Shown piece by piece: positions 30,871 through 41,313 of a DNA stretch of 64,000 nucleotides. The translations under genes were made by a program, and so were the position numbers. Below the pieces are notes generated by a model that saw only the letters and a program-made list of their open reading frames with translations, did no database searches and was not told the origin of the DNA. Each line of letters begins with the position of its first letter. Position 1 is the first letter of the stretch. Source of the DNA: Phymatolithon calcareum (lineage: Eukaryota; Rhodophyta; Florideophyceae; Hapalidiales); the NCBI GenBank assembly GCA_977006965.1, contig OZ345381.1:744001-808000 (forward strand), read 5' to 3'.

Positions 30871-32607
30871 TCATGCGGTTTTCCTCCAGCTGATCTTAAT
30901 TTGATATCTGAAGTATGCTCCACCACTGTATGATGCAGCTCCCGCAGCTAGAGCAGCAGCTGAAGCTGTGATGAGCGCCTTCGTCACGTAAACAGTGACG
31001 AGATCGCTGCCTTCCCATTTCTGCATACGGGCGAAAAAAATTGCAGCAAATATCGTTGAATAACAAACACCACAATATCCGACCATGAAGCACGGCCAGT
31101 AATAGGAAGCTCCATGTGCCTGTGACGCTACAAGCGCCCCACAAATAGCAGATATGAGCAAGAAAAAAATGATCACTAAGAAAAGTGAAGTTAAAGACCC
31201 GATGCTTAGCGAGTGCATCCAAAGAGAGGCCAAAACTAGTCGAGTATGCAAGGAAATGGAAAAGAATGGAATCAGACCATGTATGAAAGCGGAACGCCAC
31301 AACTCAAATTTCTCTTTTCCGGGTCTGGATCCGTCTCCTGTAAAGTACTTTAAATGAGCTTTTCCAGGGTCCCCACGGTTCCTTTCAACATTCAGAGACT
31401 TTATGCGCGCACATTCTGCGGCATAACCAAGCAGGCAAAGGGGCATGGCGCCGAGCACAGTAGTTTCGGAGAGCGCCCGTACTAGCTCTGCAAGATCAGG
31501 AGCAGGGCTTGGAAATACTGCATGTGCAGCAAGCACGAAACATATGGATACCATGGGAAAAATGAGAGCGGAAACGAGGGCTGACAAAGCATTCGCGACG
31601 AGGCCGGTACCATTTAGAGCACGAAAAGCTGTAGCAGCGATGATTCCTGCAAGTGGTCCAAGTGCGGAGTATAGCTTCAGCGTATTTATATTGCTTGGCA
31701 TACTTCCTACGTATACGGCATGTGCGGCAAGACACATGGTAAAAATGCTCAGCTGTGCACCTACACCAACAATTCCTGCTAGTATGACTGTCGCAGGAGG
31801 TCGGTAGTTGTTCACGTGCGTATGGTCATCGTCAAGGGAAGCCGTCAAGCTCACTGGGTCTTCTTTGAGAGCACTAGCGAGTGCATGTATCAGTACCCCG
31901 AATAGAAGCGCACCGTTAAAAGCCCATAGCACATTATGAGTACTGATTACACCCGAACTATCTGCGGGTATAATGGCCTTCCAGGCTCGTGATCCGGGAT
32001 TCTTGATATCCTCTGACGCGGCGGGTATCCATGATGCGGAGAACGTAAAGTTGAGGTCACCAGAATTAGATCGCGTCAGACCAGACTGGTTTAGTTCTGC
32101 GTGAACTATGCGACCGTCAGTATCATGTGCAAGAGAGAGTGCGAAATGAGTGAACACAAATGTTTTGTTTGCTTGTTTGTCGGGCTGTCCAACGCGCGCA
32201 AAGAGCGGTATGTCGTCCACATATAGCGTGAAGGCACAGTTTCGATGAATAGCGGCGTTCAGAACCGCTTGCTTTTTACGAAAAATGGAGACGTGGCACA
32301 TTGGCACATACGATGTATTCCGAAGATAGGAGAGAGATAGGGCTGACCACACTTTTAAGCGCGTGACTTTAAACAGATATTCATGGAGCGTCATAAACGC
32401 GAGCGGATTCTCTGCAGGGCAGTAAGGGACAGAGATGAGTCCGCATGACGAAGTCGGTGAGAGCGCAGGAACAGGCTCGGACGCCTGAACAAGTGGGCGG
32501 GAAGCCAGATTATCCTTCGGGTGCGAAAACGAAAACGGTTGAGATACGCGTAGATAATACAGGATGAGAAATGGTAAGGAGGTGTATAGATAGACGTGAG
32601 ATTTCAT
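30871..32607 (-). CDS. EMP70/TM9SF-family nonaspanin, diverged
   Basis: 578 aa, single exon, ATG at 32607. The architecture is that of transmembrane-9 superfamily proteins: N-terminal signal/anchor (VYLYTSLPFLILYYL), a lumenal domain of about 230 residues with GLISVPYCPAEN and MCHVSIF patches, then nine or so hydrophobic segments (from about 235: NVLWAFNGALLFGVLIHAL, and on to the C-terminus). TM9SF proteins reside in the Golgi/endosomal membranes and act in sorting of membrane proteins. The tail ends YFRYQIKISWRKTA rather than the usual KxD-type ending, and overall similarity is low by eye, so this is a fast-evolving member or a related family. Confidence 0.65.
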   Translation of the reverse strand: MKSHVYLYTSLPFLILYYLRVSQPFSFSHPKDNLASRPLVQASEPVPALSPTSSCGLISVPYCPAENPLAFMTLHEYLFKVTRLKVWSALSLSYLRNTSYVPMCHVSIFRKKQAVLNAAIHRNCAFTLYVDDIPLFARVGQPDKQANKTFVFTHFALSLAHDTDGRIVHAELNQSGLTRSNSGDLNFTFSASWIPAASEDIKNPGSRAWKAIIPADSSGVISTHNVLWAFNGALLFGVLIHALASALKEDPVSLTASLDDDHTHVNNYRPPATVILAGIVGVGAQLSIFTMCLAAHAVYVGSMPSNINTLKLYSALGPLAGIIAATAFRALNGTGLVANALSALVSALIFPMVSICFVLAAHAVFPSPAPDLAELVRALSETTVLGAMPLCLLGYAAECARIKSLNVERNRGDPGKAHLKYFTGDGSRPGKEKFELWRSAFIHGLIPFFSISLHTRLVLASLWMHSLSIGSLTSLFLVIIFFLLISAICGALVASQAHGASYYWPCFMVGYCGVCYSTIFAAIFFARMQKWEGSDLVTVYVTKALITASAAALAAGAASYSGGAYFRYQIKISWRKTA

Positions 32608-32725
32608 GCTGTGTCGAGGCGATGGGACCTTGTACGTTTACAGCACTTCTAGAATACTGAGAATCCTATGAGACGCTTCTCTCTGCAACGTAGGCCGCAC
32701 TCAGTAACTGAAGACTAGTGCAGAA

Positions 32726-33329
32726 TTAGTACGTGGGAATGTGATGCCCCTTTTTGGAGAATTGATGATGCAGTGTAATAGCTTTGCGAACGATGCTGGA
32801 TATTGACCGCATATTCGTACGGCCAAGAAAAGTAGATGATGTCAATGCGATACTTTTAGAACAGCCATCTGAAATGGGCCCAGTTGAGCAAAATATTAAA
32901 TTTGCAAGCCCGGCTCTATGTATCATATTTGAATGAAATCTTGGTGGAACCCACGCAAATAGGCAAGGCCCGCCATATCGGTCCAACTCCATCATAAGGA
33001 ACTCGTCTATCTCTTTCGGTCTGAGCCCAGCTTGAGGTTGTGGCTACAGACCTGTCGTCCAAGTAGGGAGCTATAATATGACCAGATCTGGATCTGAGCA
33101 CAAGCGGAACATTGAGAGACTTCTTTGAATGCTCCATAAGATCTTCGGGAATGAAATCCTCAAAACTCCCGCGCAATGAGCTGCGCTCATCGTTTATTAA
33201 ATTATATCCGGCTACGTCGGAGATTCTTTCTGATTGCTTTTCTGAGGCTTTACATTTCATTTTCAGATTACATGCACTAACATGGGATCTCTGAAGGGAA
33301 ATATTTAAATGGAGCCCTTCGAAATCCAA
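32726..33329 (-). pseudogene. Unidentified ORF pair joined by a frameshift
   Basis: Two minus-strand frames overlap. The upstream one (from 33329, no ATG before MKCKASEKQ) contains DERSSLRGSFEDFIPEDLM and LRSRSGHIIAPYLDD; the downstream one (to 32726) contains DEFLMMELDRYGGPCLFAWV and STFLGRTNMRSISS. They look like one protein broken near 33000, or two exons of a gene. Family not recognised. Confidence 0.3.
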
Positions 33330-33605
33330 GTCACATTAAAAACAGAAGAAGAACTCTTTTTTAATTGGTCTCGCGGTAGAACACTGCTGAAGCGAGTACT
33401 TGAGACAGATGGTAAAATACGAAATCAGTTCTCCACTTCTGGACAGTTCTTCGGACATTTGAGAGACAAATACCATTGCTATATTTTTCACAGCCCCAAT
33501 GACATGTGCAAGTTTTTGCGTGAACCACACGTGGTTCACGCAACTTGCGGAGAAATCATCGATGCGACCGATAGTGCGGCTCAAATACGTACAATCTCTC
33601 ATTAG
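33309..33605 (+). CDS. Hypothetical ORF, 98 aa
   Basis: ATG at 33309, overlapping the start of the minus-strand frame above. It has no recognisable domain. The ORF spans a 28-bp palindrome, so its coding status is doubtful. Confidence 0.2.
   Translation: MEPFEIQVTLKTEEELFFNWSRGRTLLKRVLETDGKIRNQFSTSGQFFGHLRDKYHCYIFHSPNDMCKFLREPHVVHATCGEIIDATDSAAQIRTISH
33516..33543. repeat. Perfect 13-bp palindrome with 2-nt spacer
   Basis: ttgcgtgaaccac, spacer ac, then its exact inverse. With a small bulge the pairing extends outward by gcaagtt/aacttgc. The centre contains CACACGTG, a bHLH/bZIP-like core. Confidence 0.7.
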
Positions 33606-34166
33606 CAGTCCAGAATATTAGGAGGCCGCTACCTGAAAAGTTCCGCCTTTCCTCTAATACAGCAGAAGCTGGTCATTACCTCAAAGTCCGTCAAGAATTT
33701 CCTGTATCTAGAAACGCTCATTTCCTCTTTGTCGCGACAAATCGAATAGCACTATTCTATTATCAGAGTCTCGGGGTTCCAGAACGAGTGGCGCCGAGTG
33801 GGTGTATTTACACGAGGGAAGTTCGGATCGTGGGTCATGAGCAAAAAAAGATTTTTAGTGGCCTAGGGCGGCCGGAAAGCCAATACCATGCTTCGACAAG
33901 GACTCCGACACATGAATAGCCAGCTGCGAAATGTGGGGCGAAGAGCATTCAGACGAACAATTCTTGCGAAGGCGACGGCTTTACTTCCATCTCGATCTCG
34001 GGTTGCGAGACATGGATCCATACGCGTCCTGTGTTAGTGATGTCAGCGGAACTTCTAGATACCGTAAATTCGTGATGGCGGCGGGGGCAGGGTGTTCTTA
34101 TCAAGCCGTACGGCGTATATTTGCAAGAGCAATGATGGCTGGGAAATATTTCAGCCCGTGTGACGG
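33606..34166. other. No gene recognised
   Basis: Contains the start of an ORF (33931-34287) with no domain. Confidence 0.4.
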
Positions 34167-34589
34167 GTGGAAAATGGACGGCGTATCTTGGGAAGCGCGG
34201 CAGCGATGGTCTACTTTTATGCGGCGCGGCGGTGGCGTGAAGGCAGACTGTGTATCATTTTCAGTGTGGCGCAGTGCTTTGTTCTGAGAAATCGAGATTT
34301 GGCGGACGTGGGGTATGCAGATTCAGGCACAGTTGCGCAAGGGAGAAGAGGACAGTTGATTCATTTCCAGGTGCCAATGCATACGGAAGACCACTGGTCG
34401 GCCCAGTGGGCCCAAGGCGAGGACACGTCACCACAGTTGTTGCTGTCGGATAAGGTTTACTTGACAGAAACACGCATTGAGTTTTCTTCGCCATTTCTGT
34501 CGGCTCCATCGCAACACGAGCTCACTAAAAAAGCAAAACCTATAAGAGTCTATCTCTCGACTGTGCGCGAGAGCAGTATAAAAACTTGA
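34167..34589 (+). CDS. Hypothetical ORF, 140 aa
   Basis: Open from ATG 34167 to the stop at 34589. No motif recognised and it overlaps two other open frames, so only one can be real, if any. A TATAAAAA-containing dispersed repeat overlaps its 3' end. Confidence 0.2.
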   Translation: MENGRRILGSAAAMVYFYAARRWREGRLCIIFSVAQCFVLRNRDLADVGYADSGTVAQGRRGQLIHFQVPMHTEDHWSAQWAQGEDTSPQLLLSDKVYLTETRIEFSSPFLSAPSQHELTKKAKPIRVYLSTVRESSIKT

Positions 34590-34790
34590 AGTGTATTTTC
34601 TATCACGCTGTGCACCCGGACTAGAATACATGATTTACTTTCCAGTATTTGTAAGTCTACTACGAATATTAATGCCCTCAAAAATCTCTCAGTCGACTGA
34701 GAACAGCGATTTCACGAAATTGTGTCTATATATATGTCTCTAAGGAATACCTGTTTCTGGAGCAGAGGGGACGCGGAAGCCGTGTTTATT
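34565..34790 (+). repeat. Dispersed TATAAAAA-containing repeat, copy 1
   Basis: Shares with 39050-39260 the motif gagagcagtataaaaa near its start, a following acgctgtgc/acgtcgtgc segment, and further on cagcgatttc-cgaaa. The two copies are diverged but collinear. It may be the end or promoter part of a repeat family. Confidence 0.5.
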
Positions 34791-37700
34791 TCCACCTGTT
34801 AACAAGCGACGAGTACCAGAGGATGGCATCGGTGTGAACCGGTGGGCTCACGGCGACAACATGGCACTGGTTGTATGTCTGGCCGTTATGCTAGCCTAAT
34901 TATGAAAATGAGGAGCTTTGTTCAGCGATCTTCTACGTTCATCTTAGACTAATAAGATCGACTATGATCGAAAATAGAGTAAGTTAGACCACTTGCCGTA
35001 ACAAGAGAAGCGGGAAATATTTAGATGTTTTGGAAAACCGAGCCTTCACCCAGGAGTTTATGACAATACTTGTCACTAAACGAGTATCAGAAACATAGTT
35101 TTTAAGGCAAGACTCAGTAATATGAAGAATGTTGTATTTTCTAGCAATTTCTCACTTATTCATGTACAAAGCCACTGTACCTTACAGAAAGCTAACGATC
35201 AGACTTTTGCCAGCCATGCTTTTCAAAACTTAGACCATGAACGCGGTCGGCCAAAATCGAAACTTTTCTTAGCAACTGATTTTAGCTGAAAAATAAGAGA
35301 AAATTCGATATTTTGATTTTGAACCCCCTTTAGAGCATATGGGAATACTATGCGACCAATAAAACATGTCACCAATAGGATATCCGTACTCTTCTGACAA
35401 ATTTGATGCTCCTTGAGATAGAAAACAATGTATTTTATAATAATGCTAGGAACGCCGTGATATTTGTATTCTTGAATATGCCGTGCAAGCACAATGGAGG
35501 ACACCCGGCAAAGTGATGTCGTCTATCCTTATTAGTGTATTGAAAATCATGTACCAGTGGAGAAGGTGAGTGGCCACTGTTGTGATGAGTGTCTCACACT
35601 ACTAAAACGAAATCCCCGAAGGAGGCTGCATGTAGTAGTATGGATGGGTGGCCTTGAGGCCTAGTTTTTCCGCGGCCATTACGGCCCTCAAGGGATTACA
35701 CCCAGTGCCTTCGAACTCGCCGGTCTCTCTGCTTAGGACTAGTTGTAGTACTATGAGACCGATTTGGTAGTATATGGCGGACTTTCGCCGCCGGCCTTCA
35801 GTAAAAGGGGCAACCCGTGTTTGGTCCAGATCAACCATTTTCCGTTCCAACCTTCGCGGTCTTTTAGTCTCAGGGAAGGCCTCGCGTACGACCTCGACTC
35901 TGCGCCGTCGTTCAAGCCTCAGTCTTCGGACCTTCGCTTCTGTGTTAGCGTACGGACGTTGGTGTCCTCTTGCGATTGGACCCCAAGTCCGTGTGTGTTG
36001 TTGATTGCTCTGCCACTAACCTCCATCGGGAGAGACCTTTCGCTAGAGCCTTTCTCGACCTTTCCGGCCAACCGTTCTCGGACTACTTCGTGGCGATTAT
36101 CCGCCAATCTGCACCACCACACTGCAAATGAAAATGTCACGATTTTTGCAAAAGTTGTGGACAGCCTCCATTGGAAGTTACGTGACCCGATTGTAAGTTC
36201 TCGCACGTGCGTGAATCGGTGCCGCATGCATACCATGAACTTTTTACTATTCCCCATCTCATCATGCGCTTTCAATCGTGTCATATGCACCGGGAATTAT
36301 ATTTTCGGACAAGTCTCATTGAGAAGCTCTTGGCCCAAAGGCGCGCCTATGAAGACAGTGTCTTCTTGCACAGTGTACATCATTGGCCCACGAATGCGCA
36401 CCAAAAAATTTTCATTTTTCTTCGGTGTACTCCGTTATACGCTATCAATTTTGATACACACTATTACGCAGAGTTACTGTTAGTATCAAAGACTACCAAC
36501 GAAATCATCATCATGTGCGAGAGAAAACTACAGCAAGTAGCTGCAGCTACGTCAATAACGAACTAGAGCAAGGAAGGGAGAAGTACAGCATAGATCCATA
36601 CTACTCTTCCGTGCGGTAGCTCCCGATCTTCAAAAAATCTGAATCCTATGTGTTGCAACATGGAGGACTTACACCCCATCTTAGATTACCATTTTTATTT
36701 TTTATGAGCTTGGGAATGCGAGAAGCTCATTGGACACTTTTTGTTATGGCAGTACATAACTGGATAAGCGAAAAAATTGCCTCACGCCGTGGAAACTTTT
36801 TCTAGAAACTCTTTCCATGGGTTCCTTGGAAAATCAAGACAGGTCCTTAAATGCGCAATTTAAGACCACTTCCTGATCCGTTCTTCGCATTTTGAAAACT
36901 GTTATAGAGAGACAAGAACGTAGGTTATACAAAAATCGAAATATCTAAGAAAAAGGATTAAATAAGGAATCACTTTTCGTAATTTTGATCTTGAAAAAGA
37001 ATCGCTTACAAAGATGGACAATTATCTCGAAAAGGACTTCTTTAATTTCTTATTACCTCGGTCAAAAGTTTCAAATGGTTGTACACTACGATATGAATAC
37101 TACAAATTTGGTAAAATCGAACGTCTAGGTGGCAAAAAAGTTCATGCCGCGAGAAAAAAGTTTTTTAAAATCAGCAAAGGAAAAGGCGAAAATATAGTAA
37201 AATTCAGATTGTGCCCCGACGAGAAGCTGAAACTGTTCGAAAGAAACACTATAAGCATTTTTCTGTAATGATAGATATATCAGCCGAGCATTGGAATGTT
37301 TCAGTGAAAGTAGACACGATTAAAGGCACTCCACAAGACCAATGCACAAACCATTGGTTTCGAAAGCAAAGTTTTCCGGACCATGATGCGGCATGATGCT
37401 CATCACGACGCCACACTTGGACAAAGCAATTGGGCATACTTGACTGCACTGTTTGCCACGCTGCATGTGTTGGACTTTCCGCTGACAGACCATTGTTTTT
37501 GGGGATAATTACACCGAAATCTCCTGTTTTCGTTAATCTTTTGCTGACCTCATAATTGAAAATGTTTCACTTCTTTTTACTCATTTTCTTGAAAACTGTA
37601 TGCAGTCCCGTCGGTCCTGTTCATGAGCATTGTTTCGGCCAGTGAGAGCCCTTGGGCATGTAGGCCTTTAACATATATATTAGAGCAACATCACATAAAA

Positions 37701-39049
37701 ATGAGTTTAATTTGACATAGTATCAAAATGCTTGAATCCGACATGCGTTAGTGAGACGTATTTAGACTGGTAGCTTATAGGTTCTGGATTTTTCTGACTG
37801 TAGGAATACGATAGGTCTGGAGATCAGTAGTCCGGTTACTCGTAGACATACAAGCCGTCAGGGAATGTGTGTCAGACAAGGAGCGTCCAGAGCGCTGAGA
37901 AAGATAATCCGCGGCGGCCTGCATATTGCCGACGTTGATGATAACAAAAGGAAAGTTTCCCGTGCATATCCCCACTCCTTATGCATCCTCCTATTCTGAT
38001 TTTCTCGCTCCTCGCACTGCCTCTCAGCTTTCGCGAGATCTTTTCCGAGTCTCTTGCGGTAGGCGATGTGTCGAGCAGGCTCCCTTCGCCCGTTCTTCCG
38101 TCGATTGTTCTTATTCATAACTGTTAGCTTCCGTCCACTGTACGTGTCTAAGTCTCCATGGCGCCGATCGCTGTTAAAATTTCAAAAATCTTAACGCTAA
38201 ACTCCTTCTTGATACCGTGGTAGATCTGGTATGCTCATTTTCTTGCTCGAACGAATGAAAGGCTAGTCATGGGACCACAGAGCAGTATAACGTGCAAGCC
38301 ACAAGTGCGCACTGGTCGTTTTCCATTTTTTGTGCGGTGGGTGCTGAGACACGATTGTCACAAGTAGTATTCACATGGTGTCCGCACGACGTCTATTGCA
38401 AATCATTGAGGAAAATAGGGCAAGCTTCAGACACAGAAAATTCGCACTGACGATGACAGGGTTGTTCTTTCGCAGTGACGAGGTGAGGCTGAGGTAATGT
38501 CGTTCAAGCATGGTCTTGGTCCTCGATAGGAGCTGCGTATGTATTCTAAATTCATCTGAGGCTCATCGAAGATAGTGGCGAATCTGATTGGTAATTCACC
38601 CTTTTTGATTAATCAAGTATGGTTGGGCAATATCAGATTACAATATTTGATTATTCTTATATCGTTTCATATTAACTGTAAACCATGTGTTGCGCGGGGG
38701 GATGCGGGAAATATCGATCTCTCCAGCACATGGCCTTTACAGGAAATTATGTTTCATATTGCAAACTGTAAGTAGGTGTGGAGAAGCATGTCGTCCAAAT
38801 TGCTCTTCTTCCTATGAACTAAAGCGCTTTTTGACGGAATCTCATCATAATTGGCCCATAGAGCCTGTATTAAGCATAATGCTTATTTCGCAGGACTGTC
38901 CCTCGTTTTCCTGGTCCTTGTTATCAAAAAGATATCATATTTGCTGCACGTAACAGGCGTTCCGCTTTCTTCGCCCTTTTCTTGAACAATTTCACGAAAC
39001 GCGCTCACTAAAACAGCGAAATGTTTAAAAGCCGATTTCTCTGCCATGG
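34791..39049. other. Gene-free AT-rich stretch
   Basis: I see no reliable gene in over 4 kb. A GC-richer patch at 35620-36100 has long overlapping ORFs on both strands but no domain. An AT-rich ORF at 37014-37268 is Lys/Phe-rich and looks like composition alone. Confidence 0.45.
37858..38118 (-). CDS. Small basic, coiled-coil-like ORF, doubtful
   Basis: 86 codons with ATG at 38118. The first 50 residues are very basic and helical (MNKNNRRKNGRREPARHI, then KDLAKAERQCEERENQNRRM), loosely recalling a basic leucine zipper, but the bZIP signature Asn/Arg spacing is not met. Confidence 0.2.
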   Translation of the reverse strand: MNKNNRRKNGRREPARHIAYRKRLGKDLAKAERQCEERENQNRRMHKEWGYARETFLLLSSTSAICRPPRIIFLSALDAPCLTHIP

Positions 39050-39260
39050 ACGAGAGCAGTATAAAAATTGCAGCGTATCCTCGATGACGTCGTGCGCCCC
39101 CACTGAAATATAAAGTTTGTCTTACGAAACTCTTACGTTTAGTACGAAACCTGGTCGCCTCAAAATGGCTAAATCGGCTGGAAACAGCGATTTCGCGAAA
39201 GTATTACGGTCGATATCTCCGTAACGGTAACGAATTTCGAAAATGTTTTTCCAGAAAAGG
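39050..39260 (+). repeat. Dispersed TATAAAAA-containing repeat, copy 2
   Basis: Partner of 34565-34790 (gagagcagtataaaaattgcagcg...aaacagcgatttcgcgaaag). It lies directly left of Harbinger element C. Confidence 0.5.
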
Positions 39261-39499
39261 CTTCCCCAGTGGATTATCGACAGGGTACAATCATGTCTGC
39301 AAAGTGTAGACCATTGTCTCCTTGAGAGACCGACGTCTAAGGCCCGTTTTACACGACACAAATCGAGCGTGAGGCATGTGTATTTGTCATAGGATATTTT
39401 CAACGCTAGTTCGAGCGTTGCACACGACACATTTTTTCGTGTTCTCAGCCACGTATTACAACTGTTCATTATTTCGCTGGAGTGGAGGTATTGTTCTTC

Positions 39500-40943
39500 T
39501 TCGTTGTTGTACTCCTCGTCAAACTATCATCGATGACGCCAAGGATTTCAAGCGAGCCGAACGGCTCTATGAATTCTTGCGGGAAATGCCGTCGCTGCGG
39601 CAGAAGAAGTAAACGCCCTTCCGGAACAAGCTTTCCCAGCCGAAAACGCTACAACTACTGTGTCGCAAGTACTGGAATTGTCAAACTGGACGTTTGACGC
39701 ATCGAAAGTTACTCTATTCCAACCGACTGTCTTTCAATCGTTTGAGTTTCCGACCCCGAGGGATGAAACGTTTACGTTTTTATGGCGGTGTCGCCATGCG
39801 CCACGGCCCGGGGATGGAAATTATGAGCCACTTAGTTTGCGTTGTCTAGTGAAAGCGAGGAAGCCGATATTGACGCAAGGTGGTACTAAGAAAGAACTCA
39901 TATTCAAGCTTCTACTGGATATGGAGAAGCAAGTGATGGATGGGAAAGCGACGTGGTCGAACGCGTTTGACCCGCACCGTTCCCTATTCTTCGGACAAAG
40001 CAACCAGAAAGTCATTCGAATGTTTCGCGCCCCTGCTTTGGATGAATTGTGCAGCTTTGTGAAGATCGACGGACCTGTGCAACCGGGAGGGACGACCGCG
40101 AGAGCTGAGCCTGCTTTCTGTTTGTCCGAGTTTGCGCGTTTAATGGCAATTCTCACGACAAGTGAAGCGGCTAAATCTGGTTTGCTGAAATCTGGAAGGG
40201 CACTAGAGCTGACTGAGCTAGACGCGGGCATGTCGAGCGATGCTTTCTGGAGCACTGTGGTGGAGAAGGAGTTTAATGATGCCAATAGTGTGGTTTGTTT
40301 GGATTTGCGGTTGGCACTTGACGACCGTTCCATCAACGCCTCGAGTCTTCCGCTGTGCTACCGGACTGGAGTCAAGTTGAAAGATAAGTACTACACGACG
40401 CGCGGGTCGTTCACCCGAGCTTACAAGAATTGAACGGCGTCCGGGCAAAACGATAAGGGCGACGATATTCCATTTAGTACGTTTGTCATGCACATACTCC
40501 GAGTCTCGTCGCACACGCACGACGTGAAGCGCGCAGTCATCATGTTCGCTGCATTTCGCTGCGGGAAGAGAGACGAGATTACCGATTTACTGGATTTTAC
40601 TTGGAAACTAGCGCCACAAGGAGTGCGGTACGATGATGGCGATAGGCTGGAAGAGGATGTGCGTCCGCGTGGAAGGAAGAAGCAGAGAAAGGACAAGAAC
40701 TCTGAGCATTTTGCAGACATCGCCAAAAACATCGAAGTTGCCACTTCCGCGTTCGCATCCTCCATTAACTATCCTGTCGCCAATGTGGTGGATAAAATTA
40801 GGGACATGCAACGTTTGTGCAAGATGAAGGCTGAAATCGATAACGACCCGACACAGTCGGAGTTCATGAGCGATATAATCTGCAAGCAAATAGAGCTCGC
40901 GAGGAATGATATAGAAGAGCACCAGTCCAACAGTCATTCCTGA
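39500..40943 (+). pseudogene. Element C accessory gene, frameshift and nonsense codon
   Basis: One long frame from about 39590 to the stop at 40943 (VSQVLELSNWTFDASKV ... KARKPILTQGG ... NQKVIRMFRAP ... DLRLALDDRSIN ... YKN) is cut by a single TGA at 40431-40433 and continues at once in the same frame (TASGQNDKGDDIPFSTFVMH ... RKKQRKDKNSEHFADIAKN ... QIELARNDIEEH). Upstream, DDAKDFKRAERLYEFLRE in another frame seems to be the proper N-terminal part, joined by a 1-nt shift near 39585. The C-terminal third has a basic cluster and helical sequence. It has no similarity that I can see to the accessory protein of elements A and B, nor an obvious Myb/SANT repeat. Function unknown. Confidence 0.55.
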
Positions 40944-41313
40944 ATAAAGTCAATTTTGCTTCGTTGCTATTCGATTGCTTCTCACCATGTTGATAGCGTC
41001 CACAACGCTGTGCTTCTGGAATGAGACTGCGATTCGCTTTATGATGCCGACGACGCAGAGCAGGTCCGTGAGATCGTGCTCTAGAAACCTCTAAATTTTC
41101 CCACTTGCTGCTCCTCGACGATTACGAGTTACATGATCACCGAGATATTTTCAATCTGTGCGCTGGGGCTATTCCGCTAAAGTCATAGCGGCACTCCGAA
41201 GCACTAAAAGATGTAACGGTTAGATTCCTCGATAAGGGACGTGCAGACAGGTTTTCTCATCAGTGCGCCACCTATCGTAGTCGCCAGTGGTGTAGAATGG
41301 CAAGCGTTTTTCT
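40944..41313. other. Gap between the convergent genes of element C
   Basis: 370 bp without a gene. It holds the 3' ends of both transcripts; aataaag follows the accessory stop at about 40942. Confidence 0.5.

Noticed and set aside
31445-31807. Plus-strand ORF opposite the TM9SF-type gene
   Set aside because: Antisense of the membrane-segment coding region; Ala/Arg-rich shadow.
35620-36483. Possible retroelement leader or gene in the GC-richer patch
   Set aside because: No RT, integrase or other domain, no repeated termini found, and no match I could follow to the similar-looking patch at 25.5 kb.
37858-38118. bZIP transcription factor
   Set aside because: The basic stretch lacks the Asn-x7-Arg signature and heptad leucines, and the ORF is short; kept only as a doubtful ORF.
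5912-40433. TGA read as an amino acid (code change or selenocysteine)
   Set aside because: Host genes such as the tafazzin-like and HSP33 genes end in TGA and use TGG for Trp, and the broken frames are all transposon genes with other lesions nearby. No SECIS-like element was recognised.
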